From Lysobacterales bacterium (GTDB lineage Bacteria > Pseudomonadota > Gammaproteobacteria > Xanthomonadales > Rhodanobacteraceae), in assembly GCA_021324945.1 (NCBI GenBank), contig JAJPID010000026.1, positions 1 to 50,178 on the forward strand: a DNA stretch of 50,178 nt. Reading direction: 5' to 3'. The notes under the pieces are model-generated. The model saw only the letters and a program-made list of their open reading frames with translations. It searched no databases and was not told where the DNA came from. A program made the translations under genes and the position numbers. Positions 26,755-34,546 of this stretch are shown piece by piece; the stretch's first letter is position 1; every line of letters begins with the position of its first letter.

Positions 26755-29700
26755 TTTCTCCAAAACCTCCCGCAATCTCTCCGGCAACACCGGCTTGCGC
26801 AACAGCGCGTTCATGCCGGCATCGCGCGCTCGGTGTTCCTCGTCGCCGCGGCCGGAAGCGGTGACGCCGATGATCGGTTCTGTGTGGCCGCGTGCACGCA
26901 GCAGCTTCGTCAACGCGCATCCCTCCATCCCCGGCAGGTCGAAATCGCACAGCAGCGCATCGAAGTCCGAGGTTTCCATTTCGGTCAATGCGGCGAGCGC
27001 GTTCGGTGCGTGCACGACGTCGTGCCCTTGCGCGTGCAGCAAACCGCTCAAGACTTCCGCAGCGGTGGGATTGTCTTCGATCAAAAGTAGACGCAGCGAG
27101 ACCGCATTCGCCGCCGCGCGCGAGCCATCGGTTTGAGTCGCTGAACCGTCCATCGGTGCCGCCGCAGGGTCCTCGCACTCGCGCAGTGGCAGGTGCACGT
27201 GGAATGCACAACCCGAACCGGGTTGAGATTGGACATCTATACGTCCGCCCATCAGTGTCACCAGTTCGCGACAGATGGAAAGGCCCAATCCGGTGCCGCG
27301 TTCTCGTCGGCCCTGCTCGGTCTGTTCGAAACGTTCGAACACCCGCGCGCATTCTTCTTCCGACATGCCGGGGCCGCTGTCGATCACCGAGAAGACCACG
27401 CCTGCTCGTTCGCGTGCGAGCCGCAATCGCACGGAACCCGTCTGTGTGAACTTCAGCGCGTTGTGCGCGAGGTTCAGCAGCACCTGCTGCACGCGCAGCG
27501 CGTCGCCGGTCAGGCGCCGTGGCGCGGAGGGCTCGATTTCGGTCTGCAAAGACAAACCCTTCTGCGCGGCGAGCCCCTGCTCCAGTGCAGCCACTTCGCG
27601 CAGCAGCGCAGCGGGATCGAACGGCGCTTCGTGCAGATGCAACCTGCCGGCTTCGATGCGCGCGAGATCCAACGCCTCGTCCACCTGCCGCAACAGCAAC
27701 GCACCCGAGCGGCGAATTCCCTCCGCATAATCGCGCTGCCGTGCATCCAGCGGCGTTTGCAGAAGCAGTTCGGTCATGCCCAGCACACCGGTCATGGGCG
27801 TGCGGATCTCGTGCGCCATGCCGGCGAGAAAGCGTGTTTTTGCCGCGCTGGCTTGTTCGGCGAGCTGTTGTCGTTGCGCGATCAATGCGAAGCGGTGGCG
27901 CTGTTCCAGCCTGCGCCGTATCAGCCAGACGATCACCAGGACCGTGATTGCTGCGGCAATCACATACAAGGCCCAGGCCCACGGCGTCGCCCATGGCGCG
28001 GCGTCGATGTGCAGCCGCAGCGGCGCGTTGGCAGTGCTCCACGCGCCATCGCCGCTGGCCGCGGCGATCTGCAAGCGGTAATCGCCCGCACGCAGCGAAG
28101 AGAACTCGCGCGTGTCGCGCGTGCCGGTGTCCACCCAATCCGGATCGAAACCGGCGAGTAGAAATCTGTAGCGATTGCGTTGCGGCGTGGCGAAAGACAA
28201 GGCACGCGCGGTGACGGTGAGTTCGCGATCGTTCCATCCAAGCGAGATGTCTCGACCCGGATCGAGCTGCAGCACACGCCCGTCCCGGCGCACGCTTAAG
28301 TTCGCGAGTACCACCTGCAAGGGTGCGGTGGAGTCGCCGAGCGCAGCAGGACGAACCGCCAGCACACCGTCGAAACTGCCGGCATAAAGCGTGCCGTCCG
28401 AATCGCGCAGCAAGGTATGAGGCGTGAGTTCCGGATTGCTCAGGCCATCTTCGGCAGCGTAAGCGTGCACGCGATGCGTGGTCGGATCGTAAACCACCAG
28501 CCCGCGCGGCGTGATTGCCCACACGTGTCCGTCGTCGCCAATTTCCAGTCCGCCGACTTCCACGGCAGGCCAGCCGTCGCCGGCATCGACGGTGTCGAGC
28601 CGACGAGCGCGATCGTGCAGCGAGTAATGCTGCAGGCGATCGCTGCGCGCCAGCCACAACGAGCCGTCACTGCTGAACGCGAACGCATCCACTGCGCCGC
28701 GCGCAATGCCGGGAACGAATTCGAAGGCAGCGGCGCCGGGCCGCAGCCGCGCGATACCAGCGTTGCCTGCGGCCCAGACCGTCCCATCGCCCGTTTCGCG
28801 TAATTGACGTACCTCCTGCGCGGCATCGGTTCGCGCCGGCGGCGGGATCGGCGCCAGCGCGAACGTTTGCGGATCAACGCGCGCCACACCCGTGCCGGCT
28901 CCGGCGAAATACACGGCGCCATCGTGTGCGATCAGCAGGGCCCACACGCCATGCCGCAGCGCCGGGGCACCGGTGCCGATGTCGCGTGTGCTCGCGCCAT
29001 CCAGCATGCGCAATCCATGGCGATGTCCGATCCACAACCGTCCACGGGTGTCCTGCGCGATCGCGCTGATCGAGGAATCCTGCAAGCCGGTTGCTTGCGC
29101 GAGGTGCAGGACTTCTCCTGTGCGTGGATTTACCCGATCGAGCACGCCCTTGGTGCCGCCGGCGAGTAACGTGCCATCGGGTGCGAGATGCAGCGCGCGT
29201 ACGCGATCGAGGCCGAGCGACTCAGGCGCGTCCGGCCAATGCCGCCAGGCATCGAAGGCGCGCCAATGAGGCTGCAGATAGGCGACGCCGCCATCCAGCA
29301 GGGCGATCCACGTGCCGCCTTCGCGATCACGCAGCAGACCGACAACCAGCGCGCCCGGCAATCCGCCCGCCACGTTGGGGTGCGGCGCGTAGTGACGCGA
29401 CGTGCCATCGGCGCCCAGCAGATCAAGGCCGTCATGCCGCGCTATCCAGATTTCTCCGCCCGCCTCGCGCATGCTGGCGTAGGCGGGCGCGGCTGCGCCG
29501 ATGCGCTGCGGGGCGAAATCGTGGCCGACATGAAACAAGCCGGCATCTGTGGCGGCATCGACACCGTCTGCATTCGCACTCAATTGCCACACCGTCACCG
29601 GCTTGTCGATGTCGGCCAAGGCGACATCAGTGAGCTTGCCGCGCGCGTCGCGATATTGCAGGCCCGCTTCACTGCCGATCCACAGACCGCCGCGCGCATC

Positions 29701-30261
29701 CGCGGCGAGCGCCGTGATGTTGTCGGATGCCAACGGGTTGGCAGCACTCGCACGATTGCGCAGATGATCGAAACCGCCGCCGTTGGCTTGCAGCCGGTTC
29801 AGGCCGCCGCCATACACGCCGATCCAGATCGCGCCGTCGCTGGTCTGCGCCAGCGCCATCACGTCGTTGCCCGAAAGGCTTTTCGCGTTGCGCGAGTCGT
29901 GCAGCCAGTGCGCGAAATGACCGCTCTGCGGCTGGAAGAGATTCAGGCCAGTGCCTTCGCCGCCGACCCAGATGCGGCCCTGCACGTCGATCAGCACGGC
30001 AGAAACGTCGTTGGCCGGCAATGAACCGTAGTCGGCCGGATCGTGGCGAAAGATGCGGAATTCCTTCGCATCGAAACGCGCGAGCCCGTCGCGTGTGCCG
30101 ATCCAGACGTAGCCTCGGGCATCCTGCGCCACGACGTATGCCGCATCGGAAGGCAGGCCGTCGACCACGCCGTAGTGGCGAAAAGGCGGTGCGAAAGGCG
30201 GTGCGATGTTACGTGCGGCCGGTGCGGTCAACGCCGCGGCCAGCAAAAGACTCCCCAGCAT
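26737..30261 (-). CDS. Hybrid histidine kinase with periplasmic propeller sensor
   Basis: A one-protein phosphorelay of 1174 residues. A signal peptide (about 1-16) precedes a two-component-regulator propeller (about 20-660, with blades such as GRIWVGGEGTGL and GAIWIGVYGGGL). A Y_Y_Y domain (about 690-755, YRFLLAGFDPDWVDTG) and one membrane helix (about 765-785) follow. The cytoplasmic part has HisKA with phosphate-accepting His near 816 (GMAHEIRTPMTGVLGM), HATPase_c (NALKFTQ, DSGPGM, GTGLGLSIC) and a receiver domain with Asp near 1105 (LCDFDLPGMEG). The ATG at 30261 has GGGGAG eight bases upstream and starts a clean signal peptide; an ATG at 30294 lacks this. No DNA-binding output is present, so a partner is expected elsewhere. 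The last codons lie in a heptamer repeat. Confidence 0.88.
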   Translation of the reverse strand: MLGSLLLAAALTAPAARNIAPPFAPPFRHYGVVDGLPSDAAYVVAQDARGYVWIGTRDGLARFDAKEFRIFRHDPADYGSLPANDVSAVLIDVQGRIWVGGEGTGLNLFQPQSGHFAHWLHDSRNAKSLSGNDVMALAQTSDGAIWIGVYGGGLNRLQANGGGFDHLRNRASAANPLASDNITALAADARGGLWIGSEAGLQYRDARGKLTDVALADIDKPVTVWQLSANADGVDAATDAGLFHVGHDFAPQRIGAAAPAYASMREAGGEIWIARHDGLDLLGADGTSRHYAPHPNVAGGLPGALVVGLLRDREGGTWIALLDGGVAYLQPHWRAFDAWRHWPDAPESLGLDRVRALHLAPDGTLLAGGTKGVLDRVNPRTGEVLHLAQATGLQDSSISAIAQDTRGRLWIGHRHGLRMLDGASTRDIGTGAPALRHGVWALLIAHDGAVYFAGAGTGVARVDPQTFALAPIPPPARTDAAQEVRQLRETGDGTVWAAGNAGIARLRPGAAAFEFVPGIARGAVDAFAFSSDGSLWLARSDRLQHYSLHDRARRLDTVDAGDGWPAVEVGGLEIGDDGHVWAITPRGLVVYDPTTHRVHAYAAEDGLSNPELTPHTLLRDSDGTLYAGSFDGVLAVRPAALGDSTAPLQVVLANLSVRRDGRVLQLDPGRDISLGWNDRELTVTARALSFATPQRNRYRFLLAGFDPDWVDTGTRDTREFSSLRAGDYRLQIAAASGDGAWSTANAPLRLHIDAAPWATPWAWALYVIAAAITVLVIVWLIRRRLEQRHRFALIAQRQQLAEQASAAKTRFLAGMAHEIRTPMTGVLGMTELLLQTPLDARQRDYAEGIRRSGALLLRQVDEALDLARIEAGRLHLHEAPFDPAALLREVAALEQGLAAQKGLSLQTEIEPSAPRRLTGDALRVQQVLLNLAHNALKFTQTGSVRLRLARERAGVVFSVIDSGPGMSEEECARVFERFEQTEQGRRERGTGLGLSICRELVTLMGGRIDVQSQPGSGCAFHVHLPLRECEDPAAAPMDGSATQTDGSRAAANAVSLRLLLIEDNPTAAEVLSGLLHAQGHDVVHAPNALAALTEMETSDFDALLCDFDLPGMEGCALTKLLRARGHTEPIIGVTASGRGDEEHRARDAGMNALLRKPVLPERLREVLEKVSGES

Positions 30262-30372
30262 CGTGGTTACTCCCCAGTTCCACGAATGGGCCATCCTAGT
30301 CGCAATGCGCACTCAATTCATCTCACGTCCTTGTGACTGGGGCACAATCGCGCTGAGCCGCAGGAGTTGGCC

Positions 30373-31017
30373 ATGCATTACACTCGCGCTGCATATCTGG
30401 CATTCGCCGCGGCCGCGCTGTTGCCGGCTGCGTGTCTCGCACGCACGCTCAGCTACCGCATCGATCCGGTCCACACGCAGGTACTCTTCAGCATCGATCA
30501 CGACGGCTATTCATTTCCGGTCGGACGCATGAAGGTCAAGGCCGGCTGGCTGCAATTCGACGAGAGGGACTGGAGCAATGCAAAGGCAGTGGTGGATGTC
30601 GATACCGCCTCCGTCGATCTCGGCGACAAGGAATGGGACGACGCGGTGACGGACAAGCGCTTTCTCGACGCGAAGGAGTTTCCGCTGGCGCACTTCGAGA
30701 GCTCGTCGGTTGAGAAGACCGACGCGCAACATGGCACGTTGCATGGCGCTGTTACTCTGCGTGGCATCACGCACGAGTTGTCCATTCCGTTCACGCTCAA
30801 CCGCGTCGGTGCCACGATGTTCGCCGGCCTGCAGACAATCGCGGGTTTCTCCGCGGAAACCGTGCTGGATCGCACGCAATTCGGCATGACCGCATTTCCC
30901 AAGGCGGTCGGCACGCAGGTGAAGCTGCGGCTGGAAGTTGAAGCCATCCTGGATCAGGACGCGCAGAAGCATTACGAAGCGCAAGAGGATTCCGCACATG
31001 CCGCTGCGCAACACTGA
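30373..31017 (+). CDS. YceI family periplasmic protein (first copy)
   Basis: A 214-residue exported lipocalin-like beta-barrel that probably binds an isoprenoid or polyprenoid lipid. The signal peptide ends near CLA-RTL. The fold markers are SYRIDPVHTQVLFSIDHDGY, VDTASVDLGDKEWDD, FPLAHFES and VTLRGITHEL. The start is the ATG at 30373 with AGGAG six bases upstream. It is the first gene of a three-gene operon; its last 20 bases overlap the cytochrome b561 gene. It is divergent from the hybrid kinase, which makes a shared regulatory region possible. Family certain; ligand unknown. Confidence 0.9.
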   Translation: MHYTRAAYLAFAAAALLPAACLARTLSYRIDPVHTQVLFSIDHDGYSFPVGRMKVKAGWLQFDERDWSNAKAVVDVDTASVDLGDKEWDDAVTDKRFLDAKEFPLAHFESSSVEKTDAQHGTLHGAVTLRGITHELSIPFTLNRVGATMFAGLQTIAGFSAETVLDRTQFGMTAFPKAVGTQVKLRLEVEAILDQDAQKHYEAQEDSAHAAAQH

Positions 31018-31573
31018 CACGCGTTGGGGCGGCGTCGCGCAGACGTTTCACTGGCTGATCGCGATCCTGATCCTGGCGCAGGGCGCGATCGGCCTGACGA
31101 TGGTCGATCTCGGCATGACGCCGACGAAGGTGAAAGTGTTCGCGCTGCACAAGTCGATCGGCCTGACCGTGCTGGCGCTGGCCTTGCTGCGGTTGGCCTG
31201 GCGCCTGACGCAACGCGTGCCGCGCGACCCGCCGATGCCGCGTTGGCAGCATATTGCCGCGCGCGTCTCGCATGTTCTGCTGTACGTCCTGATTCTCGCG
31301 CTGCCGCTCTCGGGCTGGCTATTCAACTCGGCCGCGAATTTTCCGCTGGAGTGGTTCGGCGTGGTGCACGTGCCGAGCCTGACGCAGGGCCTCGATCCGA
31401 CATTGAAGACATGGTCGCTGCGCGCGCACGTGGTGCTGTTCTGGATATTGATCGGCGCGCTGACGGTGCACGTCGCTGCTGCGTTGTGGCATCACTTCGT
31501 TCGGCGCGACGATGTGCTGCTGCGGATGCTGCCGGACGAAGGAAGGAAATCGCGTACAGGAGTCTTGCGATGA
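30998..31573 (+). CDS. Cytochrome b561 family protein
   Basis: A 191-residue inner-membrane di-haem b protein with four helices. The haem-ligand histidines are recognisable in QTFHWLIAILI, FALHKSIGLTVLAL, VSHVLLYVLILALPLSGWL and LTVHVAAALWHHFV. Such proteins shuttle electrons between quinol and small acceptors, and CybB of E. coli has superoxide:ubiquinone activity. The ATG at 30998 has AAGAGGA upstream and lies inside the end of the first yceI. Its stop overlaps the second yceI in ATGA. The yceI-cybB pairing is common in proteobacteria and suggests a shared quinone- or polyprenoid-related function. Confidence 0.9.
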   Translation: MPLRNTDTRWGGVAQTFHWLIAILILAQGAIGLTMVDLGMTPTKVKVFALHKSIGLTVLALALLRLAWRLTQRVPRDPPMPRWQHIAARVSHVLLYVLILALPLSGWLFNSAANFPLEWFGVVHVPSLTQGLDPTLKTWSLRAHVVLFWILIGALTVHVAAALWHHFVRRDDVLLRMLPDEGRKSRTGVLR

Positions 31574-32118
31574 AAAGGATGGCCGTCGCCGCGCTGATGC
31601 TGGCGTTGCCATTCGCCGCTTTCGCGCAGCAGTGGAAGGTCGACTTCGCCCACAGCGCATTGACCTTCACCGGTACCTATCAGGGTGAAAGGTTCGAAGG
31701 CCGTTTCAAACGCTTCGATGCAAAGATCGATTACGACCCGGCGCAGCTCGCGAGCGCGAAGTTCGACGTGACGATCGACATTGCCAGCGTGGATACGGCC
31801 AATGCCGAGCGCGATCAGGCACTGCCGGGCAAGGACTTTTTCGACATCGCGCAGTTCCCGCGCGCGCATTTCGTCACCACGCGTTTTCGCAAGGCGGCCA
31901 ATGGCGAAGTGGTGGCGTCTGGCACGCTGAGTCTGCGTGGCGTCGCGCAGCCGGTGACGCTGGCGGTGAAGTTTTCGCAGGCCGGCAACGGCGCCACGCT
32001 GGATGTGGACACCACGCTGAAGCGGCTGGATTTCGGCATCGGCAGCGGCGACTGGGCCGACACTTCGATGATCGGCAATGACGTAGCCGTGCATGGGCAT
32101 CTGACGCTGACGCGGTGA
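31570..32118 (+). CDS. YceI family periplasmic protein (second copy)
   Basis: A 182-residue exported YceI lipocalin-like protein. The signal peptide ends in FAAFA-QQW. WKVDFAHSALTFTGTYQGERFEG, FDVTIDIASVDTAN, FPRAHFVTT and SLRGVAQPVTL mark the barrel strands. It begins within the stop of the cytochrome b561 gene (ATGA) and ends immediately before a convergent glutaredoxin-like gene. It is clearly diverged from the first copy: strands align by motif but with low identity. The two may bind different ligands. Confidence 0.9.
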   Translation: MKRMAVAALMLALPFAAFAQQWKVDFAHSALTFTGTYQGERFEGRFKRFDAKIDYDPAQLASAKFDVTIDIASVDTANAERDQALPGKDFFDIAQFPRAHFVTTRFRKAANGEVVASGTLSLRGVAQPVTLAVKFSQAGNGATLDVDTTLKRLDFGIGSGDWADTSMIGNDVAVHGHLTLTR

Positions 32119-32349
32119 TTACGTCTCGGCAATGAAAGCGCGCAGGGTTCCAACATCGAACGGCCAGTCCAGTTCGCGCCCGGAAGATCCATCGTGCAGC
32201 ACGGGCACGCGCATTCCGTAACGCGCTTCCAATTCCGCATCGTCGTCGATCCACACGCTTTCGAATTCTGGTGCGCGCACAGCCGCCAGCAGCGCGACTG
32301 CCTCGTCGCACAGCTTGCAGTCATCGCGCTGATAGAGGAGAAGGGTCAT
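32119..32349 (-). CDS. Glutaredoxin-like family protein (DUF836 type)
   Basis: A compact 76-residue thioredoxin-fold protein with the redox motif CKLC at residues 11-14 (YQRDDCKLCDEAV) and a cis-Pro loop in YGMRVPVLHD. It is shorter than classical glutaredoxin and belongs to the small glutaredoxin-like group. The ATG at 32349 was chosen because upstream codons lie in a heptamer repeat and do not look like protein. It abuts the convergent second yceI with no gap. The partner is unknown. Confidence 0.82.
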   Translation of the reverse strand: MTLLLYQRDDCKLCDEAVALLAAVRAPEFESVWIDDDAELEARYGMRVPVLHDGSSGRELDWPFDVGTLRAFIAET

Positions 32350-32352
32350 TTG

Positions 32353-32428
32353 GTGAGTAGTGAGTCGTGAATAGTGAGTCGTGAAAACCGTCTTCTTACC
32401 ACTCACAACTCACCACTCACAACTCACT
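32353..32428. repeat. Heptamer-repeat hairpin, GTGAGTN type (grx-sdaA gap)
   Basis: The clearest example in the window. Five consecutive 7-base units (GTGAGTA, GTGAGTC, GTGAATA, GTGAGTC, GTGAAAA; 32353-32387) are followed by a short loop. Four complementary units come next (ACTCACA, ACTCACC, ACTCACA, ACTCACT; 32401-32428). The repeat starts four bases upstream of the glutaredoxin-like ATG and ends about 15 bases before the sdaA -10 box. Confidence 0.85.
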
Positions 32429-32442
32429 CGTTCAGGCGAGCG

Positions 32443-32448
32443 TAGAAT
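32443..32448 (+). promoter_or_regulatory. Candidate -10 box for sdaA
   Basis: TAGAAT lies 29 bases upstream of the sdaA ATG, directly after the heptamer hairpin. A good -35 is not visible; bases at that position belong to the repeat. Confidence 0.35.
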
Positions 32449-32477
32449 CTTGGCTTTTCCGCCCCCAGTTCCTATCC

Positions 32478-33860
32478 ATGGCCGTCAGCGTCTTCGACCT
32501 TTTCAAGATCGGCATCGGGCCGTCGTCCTCGCACACGGTCGGGCCGATGCGCGCGGCCGCGCGTTTCGTGGAGAAGTGGCTGTTGCAGGCCGGCAACCTT
32601 CCGCGTACCGCGCGCGTCACCTGCGAGCTGCACGGTTCTCTCGCGATGACCGGCCGCGGCCACGGCACCGACAAGGCGGTGATGCTGGGGTTGGAAGGCG
32701 AATGGCCGGACAAGGTCGATCCTGATTCGATTCCGCAACGGCTCTCGCGCATTCGCAAGGAAAAACGCCTCCGTCTGCACGGCCAGCAGGAAATCGCGTT
32801 CGACGAAAAAACCGACCTGATCTTCAACAAGCGCCAGAAATTGCCGTACCACACCAACGGCATGCGCTTCACCGCATACGATGCGCAGGGCGGCGTACTC
32901 GCCACGCGCGATTACTACTCAGTCGGCGGTGGCTTCGTCGTCAATCAGGACGAAGCCGCAGAAGACCGCATCGTCGCCGACACCACGCCGTTGCAGCATC
33001 CGTTTTCGACCGGCGAACAATTGCTGGAAATCTGCGCGCGGGAAAACAAATCCATAGCGCAAATCATGTTCGAGAACGAACGCGCCTGGCGCAGCGACGA
33101 ACGAATTCGCGCGGGACTGTTGAACATCTGGAACGCAATGCAGCAATGCGTCGCGCGCGGCCTGCGCTCGCCCGGAGAATTGCCTGGCGGGCTACACGTC
33201 AAGCGCCGCGCGCCGGCGATGGTCAATGAATTGCGCGATCGGCCGGAAGCGTCGCTGAAAGATCCGCTCACCATTCTGGATTGGGTGAATCTCTACGCGC
33301 TGGCGGTCAACGAGGAGAACGCCGCGGGCGGGCGCGTGGTCACCGCGCCCACCAACGGCGCGGCAGGCATCATCCCCGCGGTGCTGCATTACTACGATCG
33401 CTTCTGTCCGAAATCCAGCGAACAGGGCGTGATGGATTTTCTTTTGACCGCCGGCGCAATCGGCATTCTCTACAAGGAGAACGCTTCCATCAGCGGCGCG
33501 GAAGTCGGTTGTCAAGGGGAGGTCGGCGTGGCGTGCTCGATGGCCGCGGGCGGATTGACCGCCGCGCTCAGCGGCTCGATCTATCAGGTGGAAAACGCCG
33601 CCGAGATCGGCATGGAACACAATCTTGGACTCACCTGCGACCCGATCGGCGGCCTGGTGCAGATTCCCTGCATCGAACGCAACGCCATGGGCGCAGTCAA
33701 GGCCATCAACGCGCAACGCATGGCGATGCGCAGCGACGGCAAACACCGCGTCTCGCTGGACAAGGTCATCAAGACCATGCGCGACACCGGCCGCGACATG
33801 AAAGACAAGTACAAGGAAACCTCGCGTGGCGGGTTGGCGGTGAATGTGGTGGAGTGCTGA
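32478..33860 (+). CDS. sdaA: L-serine ammonia-lyase (L-serine dehydratase)
   Basis: This enzyme converts L-serine to pyruvate and ammonia using an oxygen-sensitive [4Fe-4S] cluster rather than PLP. The 460 residues carry the beta domain first ([20 protein letters not shown]) and then the alpha domain, fused in one chain as in E. coli SdaA. The cluster-binding region has cysteines in [17 protein letters not shown] and [36 protein letters not shown] is a further family marker. The ATG at 32478 gives the standard N-terminus; the ribosome-binding site is weak. It appears monocistronic. A short GTTCAG/CTGAAC hairpin follows the stop, with no T tract. Confidence 0.95.
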   Translation: MAVSVFDLFKIGIGPSSSHTVGPMRAAARFVEKWLLQAGNLPRTARVTCELHGSLAMTGRGHGTDKAVMLGLEGEWPDKVDPDSIPQRLSRIRKEKRLRLHGQQEIAFDEKTDLIFNKRQKLPYHTNGMRFTAYDAQGGVLATRDYYSVGGGFVVNQDEAAEDRIVADTTPLQHPFSTGEQLLEICARENKSIAQIMFENERAWRSDERIRAGLLNIWNAMQQCVARGLRSPGELPGGLHVKRRAPAMVNELRDRPEASLKDPLTILDWVNLYALAVNEENAAGGRVVTAPTNGAAGIIPAVLHYYDRFCPKSSEQGVMDFLLTAGAIGILYKENASISGAEVGCQGEVGVACSMAAGGLTAALSGSIYQVENAAEIGMEHNLGLTCDPIGGLVQIPCIERNAMGAVKAINAQRMAMRSDGKHRVSLDKVIKTMRDTGRDMKDKYKETSRGGLAVNVVEC

Positions 33861-34002
33861 AGCGCAATGTTCAGATAGCCTGAACGCTTATCGCACGTTC
33901 CTTGACCCGAAGCCCGCACGGGCGTTCACTGGGCAGGCCATCCTCGCGATGGCTCCACGGCGGACGCGGATTCGCGCCCGGTCATTCAAGGAGGAGGAGA
34001 AC

Positions 34003-34434
34003 ATGAAACGCACGATGATGTCGTTCGTGGTCGCCGGCGCGTTGGCCTGCGCGCCGACTTTTGCGCTGGCGCAGAGCAGCACGAACACGCAGGATACCGG
34101 CATGCAGCACCCGCAGTCCGGCGCGATCACGCACCAGCCGCCTTATCAGAACACGCCGGACACGCCGGTCGCGGGCAGCACATCCGGCAGCTCGCAATCC
34201 AGCTCGTCCAGTTCCAACATGTCCAGCGCCAGCATGAGCAACGGTCAGATGATGGGCGAGCACAACATGAGCGGCACGGTGACTTCGGTCAGCAGCGCCG
34301 GCATGGTGATGCTGAAGACCGGCGAAGGCACGCTCAAGCTGCATTTCCCCGATGCCGCGTCAAACCTCAAGAAGGGCGACAAGATCACGGTGCATATGGG
34401 CTATACCAAGGACAGCGGCTCGTCCTCGATGTAG
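34003..34434 (+). CDS. Secreted Ser/Met-rich protein of unknown function
   Basis: A 143-residue protein with a clear signal peptide (about 1-24, ending in FALA-QSS). A low-complexity middle (about 25-88) is rich in Ser, Gln, Asn, Thr and Met. A short C-terminal module (about 89-137, GTVTSVSSAGMVMLKTGEG and GDKITVHMGY) looks like a small OB-fold or DUF5666-like beta domain. A very strong AAGGAGGAGGAG site lies eight bases upstream of the ATG, suggesting high expression. A strong terminator follows. Methionines and one histidine in the linker could bind a metal, but this is speculation. I do not recognise the family. Confidence 0.75.
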   Translation: MKRTMMSFVVAGALACAPTFALAQSSTNTQDTGMQHPQSGAITHQPPYQNTPDTPVAGSTSGSSQSSSSSSNMSSASMSNGQMMGEHNMSGTVTSVSSAGMVMLKTGEGTLKLHFPDAASNLKKGDKITVHMGYTKDSGSSSM

Positions 34435-34454
34435 TCCTCAGCGGAGTGAACGTG

Positions 34455-34482
34455 ACGGGCGGCTGCGGCCGCCCGTTTTTTT
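34455..34482 (+). terminator. Rho-independent terminator
   Basis: ACGGGCGGC-TGCG-GCCGCCCGT forms a perfect 9-bp G+C-rich stem with a four-base loop, followed directly by seven T residues. It lies 20 bases after the stop of the secreted protein gene and insulates the T2SS operon downstream. Confidence 0.9.
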
Positions 34483-34505
34483 AACCCGCCGCCTCGGCCT
34501 GCCGC

Positions 34506-34511
34506 TATGCT
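34506..34511 (+). promoter_or_regulatory. Candidate -10 box for the T2SS operon
   Basis: TATGCT lies 35 bases before the gspE ATG, just after the terminator. TTAACC at 19-base spacing is a poor -35. It is the only plausible start for the long gspE-D transcript seen in this gap. Confidence 0.3.
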
Positions 34512-34546
34512 AGGCGCTTTCTTCCGGTGCGCATCGCGGACAACAC

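Noticed and set aside
30331-30348. TTGTG-N7-CACAA inverted repeat between the hybrid kinase and yceI as a CRP/Clp-type operator
   Set aside because: The spacing is one base off the TGTGA-N6-TCACA pattern and the inner bases do not match. Too short to support without other copies.
33869-33885. GTTCAG-ATAGC-CTGAAC hairpin after sdaA as a terminator
   Set aside because: Only six pairs and no T tract follow, so it does not meet the rho-independent pattern.
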